The notes under the pieces were generated by a model. The model worked only from the letters and a program-made list of their open reading frames with translations. It was not told the DNA's origin and ran no database searches. Made by a program: the position numbers and the translations under genes. Source: Penicillium oxalicum (lineage: Eukaryota; Ascomycota; Eurotiomycetes; Eurotiales; Aspergillaceae). From it: a stretch of 64,000 nt of DNA. Below are positions 13,857 through 25,189 of this stretch, piece by piece. Position 1 is the stretch's first letter, and the number at the start of each line of letters is the position of its first letter. The DNA lies in contig NC_064652.1 in assembly GCF_001723175.1 (NCBI RefSeq), positions 186,001 to 250,000 on the forward strand, in the 5' to 3' direction.

Positions 13857-14110
13857 CTGTCCAGTATAGAGCAGACTTCCGTCCGGCGCCAGCTGGCCAC
13901 GGAATTGCGGATTGAATACAGAGCTGCTCTCATCGAGACTGGGAACATGGCAATAGCGAATCACCTTTCCTAGTTTGTGTCTTTTGGTAGTGAGCAGTGA
14001 GGTTGTCTTTGCGCGAGAAGCCGTGTTGGCACTCAGGGATCTAGCTAAAAAAAAAGAATCATCATTCGAGTGGATTTTCATGTGGCGCTTCAGGTGGCCT
14101 TGGTGGAAGA
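13857..14110 (-). pseudogene. Decayed BrlA-type C2H2 zinc-finger fragment
   Basis: Three consecutive pieces in three reading frames match the C-terminal DNA-binding region of BrlA, whose intact gene lies at 38.7-40.5 kb. Piece A (about 14067-14110) reads QGHLKRHMKIHS, against [12 protein letters not shown] in BrlA. Piece B (13960-14040) reads FSRKDNLTAHYQK, against [13 protein letters not shown]. Piece C (13857-13958) reads FNPQFRGQLAPDG, against [13 protein letters not shown]. The pieces are separated by frameshifts, one at a run of nine A. The first Cys of finger 2 is lost at that break and its last His is Gln. No Cys pair is seen for finger 1. No intron with a usable donor repairs the first break. 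The zinc sites are therefore broken, and I call it a relic of a duplicated or paralogous BrlA-like gene. No N-terminal BrlA sequence was found upstream. Confidence 0.8.
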
Positions 14111-15505
14111 TCTGCTCTGAAATAACGGTCTGTAATGTCATGAAGTCGTGTGATGAGTTGTTGCATTGACAGAGTTCCTCCATGCGCATATCTGTCCATT
14201 GAGCCGCGGGGAAGGGACTTGGATGAGGCAGAACAGAATACAAGGCATATTCAAACGAACCGGCCGCATGATGAAAAACGCATGGTGACATGCATGTCTT
14301 CTCAACCACCACAGGCCGTATTTTTCCACAGCCGAGGATTGCTCCCATAACTCCCGTGCTCGCCCGCTATTTTCTATAACCGACCCATGGTCACATCTAC
14401 TTCCACCAACCCTTTTGCCTCAGCCTCCCCGTCTGTCACCCATTGCCCCTCCTCCACCCCTCAGCCATCAAACCATCATATGCATCGGTTCTCTAACAGC
14501 CCAGCACGAACTCACCACGACCAAGTCCAAAAGTGTAAAAGCCCGTCCTGCTCACCAGATTTTGACTCTGAGTAGAAGATCTTCATCGCCGTTTTTACAA
14601 CAAATTATCACTCTTCTAGCGCGAGTCCAAGGCAGAGAAATGCTCTAGTCCAACTCGCAAGAAACTCGTATCCGCAACAAAGTCTTTGTCCGAATTTTCG
14701 ACTTCAGCACTGCCCGCATTCTCGCACTTGCTAGCAGAGATGCAACCAAATATGAACAATCCAGTAAGACCACGGCTGGCCCCAACGAAGCTCCCAGCTC
14801 GTTCGAAAAGTGAAACACAACACATGTACGTACACTGATATATAATTGTTGTATTCTGCACATCGTTCGCAAGGGGTCAGCGTGAATGAATTCTTCCATC
14901 CATGCTGTACAAGTCCGGCGGGTCGGAGAAAGTACTCACTCAGAGATGTTCCAAACTATATGTTGCTCTTGACCTTGATGGATAAGTCTTAAGCCGATAC
15001 AGCTATCTCAATAAAAACTGAATTGAGCCAAGTCATATTGGTTCAGTATTCAATCTCCGCTGGGTACGCTTCTGCAAATCAGCCCAAGAGGATATACTAT
15101 TTACCAATTTCCTCCATTTGTAGTGAGCAAAAATGGGTCAAAATACCACACGGAGTCATGATCAGACTATTATCTATTTTCACAACGCGGTTGATACCTA
15201 TCCCCTGCATATATGTGGCGTTCTCATTCCACGATGAGGTAGTAGTTATTCTGTAGCAAAAATAACAAGTTCGGACGAGCATACCCGAAATTGATCCCAG
15301 GGTTTACGTCGGGGTAGCTTGTATTGGATAGAGAGGTTGGCGCAGGTTGGTAAATGGATGATATGAATGATTGATTGCCAGTCGAAGTTGGGTTGTTCTA
15401 TCTTCTATTAAACAGGGGACAGCTGATAATATCGACATATCTAATCTTAGCGTTTGAATGGTGTCAAATTATCCTTGAATGAGATAATACTCATACACAA
15501 AACTC
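14111..15505. other. Gene-free region
   Basis: Upstream (in minus-strand sense) of the BrlA-like relic. I see no recognisable further BrlA sequence and no other gene. Short frames here are not supported by codon pattern or motifs. Confidence 0.4.
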
Positions 15506-16549
15506 TCACGAAGGCAGTTGCAGCCGGTTTCGAGCAAGATACTCATAATCTGGCAACGCCGTCTTGACCCAGTGGTGTAGCTTATCAGCCACCTTATCAC
15601 CAAATTCTATTCTCCATTTTCCATATTCACCCTCGACGGTCAGGCCATCAAAGGTTTTTCCTGGCGTTATCCCAGTTGACGAAAGGAGTGTTGACCGTGT
15701 GTGTTTCCGTATAGTGTCCTCTTTTTGCAGCTCTTCATTCGGCACCGGGTCCCATTCGAATTGGACCTTGGACGAATCTAATCCAACCAAATCACAAAAG
15801 TGAAGGACAAGCTTCGGGTCCGTAAGAATATCATCTGCATCAAGAACGATCGGAATCTGCCGTGGACTTTTGTCGTTTGGTGATTTTGTATTCACGGCAA
15901 GAAACCAGTCAAACATGTTCCGGGTCCATCGCAGAGTAAAAACCTGCTTGAAAATGGGTTTCGTTGGATCGATTGGGCTACCCTCGCCCCGAATGTCTTG
16001 TATCATGCGATAATACGAGGGGAACGCAAGGGCTGGATGGCGGATGAGAAATGCGGGAACACACTTGAGTAGAAATTCGGATGGGAAGACACTCTGGTTA
16101 TAAGGAACTGCCGAGTTCACATCGGTTGCGTCGTTCAACACCCCAAGGTCTATCCTCCACGGATGTTCCGGTGCTTCATCTTCATGCACGAAGGATGCTT
16201 GAACTGATGGCGAGATGATGAACGGTGTATGTTCCTTGAAAACAGCCATTTTCTCCATTTTGTTCGCAGTTCGTAACAGTCCTTGAAGATTATCTGCACA
16301 CGAAGTGTAAACTTCCTTGAGTGAAGTCCACTCTTTGTTCGTCCATTGAGTAGACGGGCAGTCGAGGAGCTTCATTACTTTGATCTTCTGAAACGCCGGC
16401 AAGAAGAAATAGCCACCGCTTTCCACCGACACAGCGTCGCTTTGATTCGGTATGGAAAGCATTCGCATCAGCAGGTTTGAAGTGGTTCGCGGATATGTGA
16501 AAATCAAAAGAGGCTGGCGAGATTTTCCATCTTCCGTGTTCTCCTCCAT
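15506..16549 (-). CDS. Sulfotransferase-like P-loop protein
   Basis: Single exon of 347 residues. Near the N-terminus LIFTYPRTTSNLLMRML (about residues 15-31) resembles the 5'-phosphosulfate-binding loop of PAPS-dependent sulfotransferases (usual form YPKSGTTW), with Arg in place of the usual Lys. A second segment, FLIRHPALAFPSYYRM, resembles the 3'-phosphate-binding element (R-x-P...S). Towards the C-terminus VLDADDILTDPKLVLHFCDLVGL looks like the YEDLLxDPxxxxxxIxxFLGL element of the family. It is a divergent member of the type often found beside fungal secondary-metabolite genes. Substrate cannot be predicted. It lies next to an acyl ligase on the same strand and near a second, more typical sulfotransferase, which suggests a shared pathway (inference). 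Confidence 0.7.
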   Translation of the reverse strand: MEENTEDGKSRQPLLIFTYPRTTSNLLMRMLSIPNQSDAVSVESGGYFFLPAFQKIKVMKLLDCPSTQWTNKEWTSLKEVYTSCADNLQGLLRTANKMEKMAVFKEHTPFIISPSVQASFVHEDEAPEHPWRIDLGVLNDATDVNSAVPYNQSVFPSEFLLKCVPAFLIRHPALAFPSYYRMIQDIRGEGSPIDPTKPIFKQVFTLRWTRNMFDWFLAVNTKSPNDKSPRQIPIVLDADDILTDPKLVLHFCDLVGLDSSKVQFEWDPVPNEELQKEDTIRKHTRSTLLSSTGITPGKTFDGLTVEGEYGKWRIEFGDKVADKLHHWVKTALPDYEYLARNRLQLPS

Positions 16550-17458
16550 TTGGATGATCTTTTTATGATGTTGGGCCCGGTAAACAGGCTGACTTGGATA
16601 CGCTGGAATATCGAATCCACGGACCGCAGCTCAGATCGTGGAGCAATAGGATGCGAAGAAGCCAGTTCGCTGCTGCCCCTTTCTTGTGAGTCGAAGATAT
16701 ACCCGAGGCGAGGAGAAAGAGTCTCACGAAAGAAATTACCAGGAATTTAAGAGAGCCCAGCCAAAGATCCTCGGCAGGACGCGTGGCTTCAGACTAAGCT
16801 TATCGAGATCTACCATGCCCAGGGCTCCTCCTGGTCTTACGCCAGTATGCTCCACCTGACCTTCGTTGGTCTCCTGGGGCTCTTGATGTATTCTTCCTGA
16901 GTACTCGTTCAAAGATGCGTAAGCCCACAATCTCAATTCGGAATTCAAGATTGACATGATTTAACTCTACTTGTTTTCATTCAGTAACAGGTTCGGACAC
17001 CCCCGACCGACACATTTCTGTAACTCATCTATCACATTAGCTCAAACACGCTTACACCGCCTTTTGTGCTTCCCACAAAGATATTGGTCAAGCAGGAGAT
17101 CGGCACTATGCAGTGTATAGGTCTGCTGCGTGCACCAACAGCGGCAGATCCAGCTGGAGAAGTTTGCCGATGATCGTGAGTGCTAAGAAGGGGAATAGTT
17201 CTCCAAATTGCCCTCCCAATATCGTAAAAGCCAAGCCGTTGTCCCCTTTGGCTGACTATATGTGCACAGATCAGTAAAAGGAGATTGTTCTGTGAGCAGC
17301 TAACGCTTAGCTATAGGCATTACGGAAGAATATTTCTCTCGTCTCGACGCGTGTCATAAACACATCTACCGTTTACGTGGCAGTTTCTTCGCAAGGTAGA
17401 GGGCGTGAGTCCCAAATGAAAAAATGGGTCTGCAACCCGTTGTGGTCTGACTCTATAC
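16550..17458. other. Spacer between the sulfotransferase-like and acyl ligase genes
   Basis: Probably holds the promoter of the sulfotransferase-like gene and the 3' end of the ligase gene, both on the minus strand. A 73-codon ATG-initiated minus-strand frame (16736-16957) matches nothing I recognise, and I do not annotate it as a gene. Confidence 0.4.
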
Positions 17459-19429
17459 TCATAAAGTTATACCACCCCAGTCCCAGGCTTTCTTCCCGGG
17501 CAAACGCATTTCGAGTCCGAGGTCCCATTTTTGCAAATGAGTTGGATCTGCACTAGGGCCCAAGTACATGTCGATGGCCTTGTTGCGCGCAAGCTTGCCT
17601 TGGCCACTCACTGGGATCTCTTCATCCACAATTACACGCAGTAGGGTAGGTTGCTTATACAACGGTATGCTGGGTGATAAGTCTGCCCTTAGTCTTTTCA
17701 GAGTGAGCTGTGACCCGTCAAGATGTGGTCCGGGTCTCAGCCGAGCCAATGCCCCGACAAGCTGCCCGTGCGTTTCATCAGGTACTGGAAGGATATATCC
17801 TTCCGCAATGTAGGGAAGAGAGGTCAATGCAGCCTCTACTTCTAGCAAGGGGACAATGTATGTACTGAATCGGGCAACTTCATGCAATATGGTTAGTGCA
17901 GGTCAAACAGCATATCCTACCGTCTGTAACTCACAGTCAGCCGATGCCCGTCCATCAAAAATATAGAGTCCGTTGTGGTCCACATGAGCGAGGTCTCCTG
18001 TCTTGAAGTAACCGTGGTCGGTCAAGGAATCGTGAGTTTTAGCTTGATCGTTAAAGTAACTAGCAATGATAAAGTTAATGAAGGGCCCCAGATGCAACAT
18101 CTTTTGAAATCCTTCTTACCCTTGAAACATGTCCGGAGCTTTGAGAAGTATTTCGCCATGACCAGCTTTGGACAATTTCACGTCCATACGAGGTGCGGGC
18201 TTGCCTAGGATTGCCTAGCAAAGTGGCCATCTCAGTAAAATAGATCATAAGTTGAGCGCATGAAATCCAGGCATATGAAGATTGGAAAGATGACAACATA
18301 CCAGGGTTGGATCAGACGTCATCGTCATCTTGTAGGATAAGGCCTCCCTCCCGAATTCTGTCATGCTATATTTGATCTGAAATTCTGCGCTGAGCATTCC
18401 CAGCCAAAACTTTTTGACCCGGGTTGTCGCCAAGCCAGCAGCAATCCAGACCACCTGAAGGTTTCGAACCCCAGCCAAGTACGGGCTCAGTTCTGATGAT
18501 GGCAAATGGCATAGCTTTTCCACGTAGTAGTCCATCAGGTGGGTCCACATGACCGGAGGTCCAAAGAGGACAGTGATACCGCCAGCGGCGAGCCTCTCCC
18601 AGACAGAAGCTGCAACATAGCCCGTGGGGAAGATCTCCACACATATGCCGGTTGATATCAAGTCCATGAGGTTCATCACCCCGGTGATGCTGTGTGGCGG
18701 CCTTTGGTAGAGTACGCGACCACCAGGCTTAGTCCCGCTGATCAACCTGGGATCGAAAAATGCCCGACTGTGAACCACTCCTTTCGGGGGCCCAGTTGTG
18801 CCCGAGGTAAATATCATCAAGCCAGGGTGCGTGGAAGGAAATGAAGTACCCTTCTCAATGAAGGGTCCACCTAGAGCCTGAACATGTCGGCGCATTGCCG
18901 GCCTCACTGAGATAGGAACATTTACAATGTCATTTCCAAGGAGGACCTCAGCTCTTCCACCGAGATCTGAAAATCGAGCGCTCTGGTCTAAGCCAGTCAC
19001 GATGCATTTAGCACCACAAAAACCCAGCAGCTCAGTTATCTCTTCAGGAATAAGCTTGGTTGCTAAAATGATGACAATGAGCCATTGCTTCGTATACGGT
19101 AGTGTATAGGACTCACAGAACGGAACCACGCCAAATCCCAGGCTGTGAACTGCATACAAGGCAACAATAAAATCATAGCTCATCGGACACAGAATGGCGA
19201 TGTACGCATTGCCCCCTTTGAGCCCGTCTTCTCCAATGAGTTCATTGGGCAGTGCTCGTCGAAGCACGTCTTGGAACACTAGTATGTCCGAAAGCAGTTC
19301 TTCATAAGTGACTTTAGCACAGTTTCTGGGGTCATCAATAATTTCATGTTCAATCTCCTTGGAAAGACGCAAGAGGTGCGAGTATAACGGCTCGTCGGGA
19401 AACCCTCGAATCGACTGTGGTACGGTCAT
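17459..19429 (-). CDS. AMP-forming acyl-CoA synthetase / adenylating enzyme
   Basis: ANL-superfamily enzyme that activates a carboxylic acid as acyl-AMP. Five exons in transcript order: 19429-19117, 19062-18302, 18214-18120, 18059-17935 and 17877-17459. They sum to exactly 571 codons (570 residues), normal for a stand-alone ligase. Core motifs: A3 FTSGTTGPPKGVVHS, A5-like YSMTEFG, A7 YFKTGDLAHVDHNGLYIFDGR split by no intron, and A10 with the catalytic Lys in VSGQGKLAR. The A8 hinge, usually like KVxGxxVxPxEIE, reads ARFSTYIVPLLEVE, so the conserved Lys and Gly are absent. Intron 1 (19063-19116, 54 nt) has no in-frame stop, so unspliced reading would add 18 residues. There is no carrier-protein or reductase domain, so it is not an NRPS-like enzyme. 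Substrate unknown. The neighbouring sulfotransferase genes suggest a small metabolic locus. Confidence 0.85.
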
Positions 19430-20725
19430 GGTACCTTCAAGTTATTCGCATGCAAGCAGATCGTGAGAGATGGATGAACAAGGTCAAGCATTACCGATCC
19501 TCTTCATATTATAGTGTGGATTTCGCATCGATGTACTCAATTACGCTGAGTATTAATTACTCCTCCACTGTACTCCTTTTTGCTCAGTAAACAAGTATCT
19601 CGGCATCATGTAAGTGCCGAGATCCACTGGTCGCATGGTCCAATCATACGCGGCTATGATTTTTTTTAAACTTACTCATGTTTGTGAGATAGAGGGTTTG
19701 TGCAAAACGAAATAACGGTCAGTTATGGATGTGGATATATAGCGAAGATCACTTACGTAGGATAGAAAGGAAAATACTTAAATGTGAGTATACACCGCTA
19801 GGATAGGGTTTAGATGGTACTAATGCAAGGCTTCTTGAGATTTTCTTTTCCCTTCTTGGCGGCCCCCCAATAGATTGTAAATACTTATTTCTCGAGCCTT
19901 GTAGCATATTCGTGGTGTTTCCGACGTGAGCAGTCAAAATGAGAGTACATGGAGAACCAAAGGGTCAGCATACCTGTGCGTAGGCAGACACATAGTTCGT
20001 TTCCATTCTATTTGCCCTATGAAACCTGGACATGGTCAGGGTATTTCTTGTAGACCCACCACGGCATACGAGTTAGAGATCTGCTGTCTGTCGGTCACTA
20101 CCCGGAGCCGCAAATGCTGGACCAAGTCGGCGTAGCTGAAAACTAGTCTATATACGCTAGGATCGACATTCTAGTCTCTTGGCAGTGACAAAGCACGGCT
20201 ACCTCATAAACTTTAACAAGTTTGTGCACTCGGGTTGGCTACTATTAATTCTTTTCTCCATAGGCCCGACGAGCTGTCTATCGACAACTACCTTACTTTC
20301 TTGAAGATAGAAGGACCACACATGTATTCCAATTGATACATAGATCATTCTCACATGCGAGTTCAAGGTTTTACCTCACAACAAAAGTTACCAAAGACAC
20401 CAAAAGACGGTATGATTGCCAGATGACTGAAGATACACTACATAGCCTAAGACATAAGGTTAGCTTTCAGAACAATTTTCCTGGGACAAGTAAGTAGGGC
20501 GAACGAGTTCTCAACCTGGGGTCAAGAGTTCTATCTGTGGATATGAGTGAGGTCATCCGTGGATATTCAGTGCGATCAGCGGTGAACAAGAGTGGGATTT
20601 GGGGCGGCTGAGCCTGTCTGTTCCCAGCAACATAAGGCGGGCTCAGGTACCTGCGGTGCGATCTATCATCAAGAAGATTTCCTCTTTCACTCACATTTTC
20701 GACATCCTTTCCAAGGAAATTCACC
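19430..20725. other. Divergent promoter region between acyl ligase and sulfotransferase
   Basis: About 1.3 kb between two divergently read genes. It is AT-rich and I see no coding frame. A shared bidirectional regulatory region is possible, but no specific site could be assigned. Confidence 0.45.
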
Positions 20726-21673
20726 ATGACTGTAACTCCCGAAGCTGGCGTTCGTTCAGATCTGTCGCAACAACCTGCAGTTGCCGAATATCGCGACGAG
20801 GAACATGGGGAGTCTGTTGGCGATATTACTATTGGCGAATTTGGATACAAATACCGCATCCACGATGGCAGAGTGATGCCACCTTTTATCGGGGCAGAGC
20901 GGTACAAGATGACACGGAGCCTACCTATGAAAAGCACAGATATTTGCTTCGTCTCATGGCCAAGATCTGGTTCAACCTGGCTGTCATACATAATTGTTTT
21001 GTTGACTGGCGTCGAAGGCGAAACGCTGCGAGACTCTTTCCACTGGCCGGAAAGTGGTTGGCTCTACGAACGAGACGAGGCCGCTCTCCGGGATGCTAAA
21101 GACCCCCGCATCTTCGCATCTCACATGCCATTTGATATGGCCCTGGGTGGCAACCCGACAAAAACTCCTGCCAGATACATCTACATTTCTCGGAACCCGA
21201 AGGATGTTTGCACTTCGTGCTACTATTTTGACCGAGAGAAGAGTTGGAGTGGCTGGTACTCTGGAAGCTGGAAGCATTGGCTGAACATGTTTATTGAGGG
21301 TCAATGTCATCGAGGTGACTGGTTCGACCATGTTCTAAGCTGGTGGGAACAAAGAGACGCCAAGAACGTTCTGTTTCTGAAGTACGAAGATCTCCTCACC
21401 GACCCCAAATCCAAAATCCGTGAGATTTCTCAGTTCCTTGGTCTCGATCACGACGATGCGGCGTTGGAGATCATCACAAAGAAAGCCAGCTTCGGGCTGA
21501 TGAAGAAAAGCAAATTTACAGGCATGGGCGATATCAAAGAAGCAGGAGATTTCTACCGCAAAGGACGAATCGGATCATGGAAAGATCAGTTCACTGTGGC
21601 TCAGAATGATGCCTTTGACAAGTTATATAGGAGTCGAATGGCCGGGAGTGGACTGGACTTTGACTTTGAATGA
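20726..21673 (+). CDS. PAPS-dependent sulfotransferase (Sulfotransfer_1 type)
   Basis: Transfers sulfate from PAPS to a hydroxyl or amine acceptor, probably in the cytosol since no signal peptide or membrane anchor is visible. Single exon of 315 residues, the usual size for the family. The 5'-PSB loop is WPRSGSTWLSY (from residue 78). The likely catalytic His is in ASHMPFDM (about residue 133). The 3'-PB element is YISRNPKDVCTSCYYF (about 153-168). The family signature FLKYEDLLTDPKSKIREISQFLGL follows. The C-terminal RKGRIGSWKDQFT is the RKGxxGxWK motif that contacts the PAPS 3'-phosphate. All key elements are present, so it is probably active. The acceptor is unknown. It is divergent from the acyl ligase, and a second sulfotransferase-like gene lies beyond that. 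Confidence 0.93.
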   Translation: MTVTPEAGVRSDLSQQPAVAEYRDEEHGESVGDITIGEFGYKYRIHDGRVMPPFIGAERYKMTRSLPMKSTDICFVSWPRSGSTWLSYIIVLLTGVEGETLRDSFHWPESGWLYERDEAALRDAKDPRIFASHMPFDMALGGNPTKTPARYIYISRNPKDVCTSCYYFDREKSWSGWYSGSWKHWLNMFIEGQCHRGDWFDHVLSWWEQRDAKNVLFLKYEDLLTDPKSKIREISQFLGLDHDDAALEIITKKASFGLMKKSKFTGMGDIKEAGDFYRKGRIGSWKDQFTVAQNDAFDKLYRSRMAGSGLDFDFE

Positions 21674-23119
21674 TAGGCTCAGCCTTTCTCAGAAAGTTGC
21701 ATACTTGTAGCTACAATTTCTGTGTATAGTCGATATTCTGTTGCCGCCAGATCTACATCATGGATAAGAACAAAATTTGTTCATAGGGCATTGGCCAAGA
21801 GATGAATTTATATGAGGTGAAGTTCAGGGTAACCTGCTTTAAATCCTTACGATAACAAGAGAAATTCGCGTGTCGGTACTTGATTGAGGGCCGGACATTT
21901 GACCCCGAAGTCGCGAGTCTGGGTAGTGCCGTCTACCAATCAGCTGGGTTTGTATTCTATCTGTGAGTCTCAGAGGCCATAGGAGCTATTGAATAGCCCC
22001 ATAATACTAACACCTGAGAGAGTATGCCCTCTCCAGATGTTTGATTCTCAAGCAGTCAGGTGTTCTGAGGGGTTTTCTCCCAGTCATGGGTTCCCCTCTT
22101 TCTTCTTCTTCTTCTTCTTCTTCTTCTCTCTCTTCATTTTCAGACTCCCCAATTCAGATGTCTCGCCTTCAGATTGCTTCTTTGCCGCTAAACCTGTAGG
22201 TCTATCAACGCCCATCATGGAAAATGGGCTCATAAAAATCGATTCACAGATAGTTTTAGTGGAGAGGTATAGAATGTTGCCGGAAATGATCTTGGATAGA
22301 TATGAACTTTTCTCGACGCGCGAGGTCTTTCTGCCCTCTTTACTTGAAGTTTTCAATGAATGCTATTTGCTGCCATAGGTTTCAGGTAACCCTTCCTCGC
22401 GTACAGCGAACGATAGACGCATCTGGCCAGATACTTCTATTTTGAATTATGGTATTCACACAGCTGCATGTCGAAAGAATAACAAATGAATCACGTTTAT
22501 TCCGGAAATTCAGTTACCTGCCGCGTACTGGCTCATAGGTACCGGCTAGGTACGAATGATTGATAAATTTATTTACAAGTATTACAGGCGGGATCAGCTA
22601 TCTATATGCCTAGGCAAAAAAACAGGGTTGTAAGTTTTGGTTCTCGAGAGAAAAGTGAAGCAAAAAACAGGATGGTCGAAAAAAGGTGGTCCGATGACAG
22701 GTACAGAGGACTGACAGTATCCGCTTGTGCTGTTTTGAGGTGTGTCCTGGATATAAATGTATTTGGCACAGCGTTCCACGCCTGTGGGATATCCAGTAGA
22801 AAATTAATTGATCTGTCACGGGGACACATTTCTATCATGTCATTTTTTGTGTCCAAGGAGCAGTTCATATGTAATCACTACATCCATACCTTATCTTTGG
22901 TAGTAGGAATGAATGACATGAAAAGCCAATAACTAATGTTTTGAATTGATCAAATGGACTGGACGCTTCAAAATCTGCGTCCAAGGTAGCCATTTTCGGC
23001 CTCGGATTTACGCACTGGTCATCTACAGAATTGGTGGGTGCACCTCGTCGCTCCGTGGACAATGATCCCAAAGTACAACTGATCAAGTGGTATGCCTTTT
23101 GTATGAACGGTTGCTCGTC
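21674..23119. other. Gene-free region with TTC microsatellite
   Basis: Between the 3' ends of the sulfotransferase and the eIF2B gamma gene (convergent). A TTC/CTT microsatellite lies at about 22098-22127. No coding frame is convincing. Confidence 0.5.
22098..22127 (+). repeat. TTC trinucleotide microsatellite
   Basis: About nine to ten tandem TTC units in non-coding DNA. Confidence 0.75.
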
Positions 23120-24891
23120 CTAAAATCCCAGCTCGTCCTCTTCATCAAAATCGCCGGCGCTGCCCATATCCTCCTCATCTTCGAGGCCCTCGAAAATCAT
23201 GAATTTCTCGTTCTTGGCATCGGTCTCTTCCTCAATGAGATAGCCGTCGCCGACTTCGCAATCTTTGAGAACAGAGTCCTTGCCAATCACCGCTCTGCGA
23301 CCCACAATACACCCGGTAAGCGTGCAGGAGCTGTTCACGACAGCACCGTCCATGATCAGACATTTTTGTAACCGGGCACCGGAACAGATCTTGACATTAG
23401 CGCCAATCACACTCTCCTTGATCACGCACTTGGACTCGACTGTAGTGTTCTCGCCCACCAAGCAGTCAGCCTTGGTAATGGTGGTTCGCTGCGCAACGCC
23501 ATCCGGATTGGCAATCTTCTGGGGAAGAGCGAACGGCGAAGCAGCGGCACCGGCTTCTTCAATAGACTCGAGTTTCGCAAGACGAAGAGCTGTGGATAGC
23601 AGGATGGCGCTGCTGTCTACGCGACGGACAAATGGTGCAGACCCCCGCTGGATGTACGCCAATAACCGGGGGATCTTTAATTGTTCTTTTTCAGCGCCAG
23701 ATGGAGCATTGGAGACCCTCGATGCAAAGGATGTGGCTGTGGTGGGTTTGCCAACATTGATGTTTGGCCTCGAGCTTGTCGTCGACATGGCCAGAAGATC
23801 AATTTCCTCTTCTATTGATTCGCCGTCGTGGCTGGCGCTCTCTGCACTGTGCCCGTTGTCGCGGTGGAAGATCTCATCCATCCCCAGCTTCTCGCCAAGT
23901 CCTCGTTGCCACTCAGCCTTCGCCCAGAAACCAACGAGATCTTCGCTAATCGACTGGAAGGTCTCTTGTCGAAGGGCCAGTTCCTTCACCCAGTACGGGA
24001 ATATATAGAGGTGGGCGTCGCGGAAAGTGGTGAGCACTTTGACCCGAGGATGCGTCTCCACGAGAGAATGTCGGAGAAGCAGGCCCTTTTCATGCTCCAT
24101 TTTCTCCTTGACGGTCGCCATCGGCATTGAAAGCACAACTTTGGAGAGATTGTGTCTCAGGGCAGCGGGGCCGTCAACGGCGTGTGAGACCGCGGGAGAC
24201 TCGTCGTTGTCGAGAGGAGCGATAGCCAAGAAGTCCGTGCCCTCCCCTTTGACTGATTCTTCCCGATCTTGAGTCTGATAGAAGACAGTTAGACCACCGC
24301 GGCGCCCTCCCAACTCACCACCAGGTCCAGATGAGGTAGGACCGTGGGCATTACGACCTTCAGAGACTGTTGATGAACCTCCCAATGCACTCTGAGATAC
24401 CATCCATGCCTCCAAGAGTGACTCGCCCGAAATTTCGCACACCAAGTCGCACGGAAGGAGGAGGAAGTCGGTCTTGATGCAAGCTTGAACTTCAGGTAAC
24501 CGAAGTAGCTCCGCAGTTCCCATATTCAGGTCAAGACCCTTTGGCGCCAAGACAGACGGGGACGGAGATGGCAGGGAAGTAAGATGAGGATTTTGTTGCA
24601 GCGCAGCTTGAAGAGGGGCGGCTGTCGAGGGAGGCGTGATAAGGGTGATATCTGCGGACAACGCTTGTTAGCCTCGAGCATCCTCGTAGAGTGTTCTGAA
24701 ACTCCCCTACCAGTAATTCCTGACTTCTTGAGCCAAGACAGTTGGTAGTAGATCAGCGGCCTATTAGCCAACGGGATCAAGGCTTTTGGATACTCCTCAT
24801 TTGTGGTGAAGGTATTCAACGAGACACCAGGCCCACAGAGTACGAGAGCCTGAATCCCAACACTGGGGACAACTGCTGACGGAGGCGGCAT
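23120..24891 (-). CDS. GCD1: Translation initiation factor eIF2B subunit gamma
   Basis: Catalytic-subcomplex subunit of eIF2B, the guanine nucleotide exchange factor for eIF2 in the cytosol. Two exons (24891-24711 and 24651-23120) joined by a 59-nt GT-AG intron give 570 residues. The N-terminal nucleotidyltransferase-like domain begins IQALVLCGPGVSLNTFT and includes EEYPKALIPLANRPLIYYQL. After a variable middle comes a left-handed beta-helix of hexapeptide repeats (KADCLVGENTTVESKCVIKE, VIGANVKICSGARLQKCLIM, CIVGRRAVIGKDSVLKDCEV). The protein ends in an acidic tail (EDEEDMGSAGDFDEEDELGF). This order fits the gamma subunit rather than epsilon, which would have a C-terminal W2/HEAT domain. It is divergent from the gene at 25.8 kb across a region with two CACGTG elements. 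Confidence 0.9.
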
Positions 24892-25181
24892 TGTGCTGGT
24901 GCTCTGCTCGAAACAAATTCAAAGGAAGAATCAGATACAAGCTCGGCAAGAGGTATTGGGCCCCGCCGCAAGAAGACTGAATGATGCGTCACGGGTAGTG
25001 GCACTACTTTTTAATTGCTCACGAATTCCCGCAAATTTGGCGAACAAACTTCGAGAACTTTGCGCAAGCTGCCTTTTCCTTTTGCGCAAGCCTAGAGTGT
25101 CTCAATACGCCCCAAAGCCGTCTAATTCAATAATCGCAATTGATCCATTGACACATTGAGGGGGGACATTTTTCGATACGA

Positions 25182-25189
25182 TCACGTGA
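25182..25189. promoter_or_regulatory. CACGTG palindrome (E-box), full TCACGTGA
   Basis: Eight-base palindrome about 290 bases upstream of the eIF2B gamma start and about 620 upstream of the Pex22-like start. The motif is recognised from the sequence; binding is not shown. Confidence 0.4.

Noticed and set aside
16736..16957. 73-codon ATG-initiated minus-strand frame upstream of the sulfotransferase-like gene
   Set aside because: Not recognised, no good splice link to the neighbouring gene, and too short to support alone.
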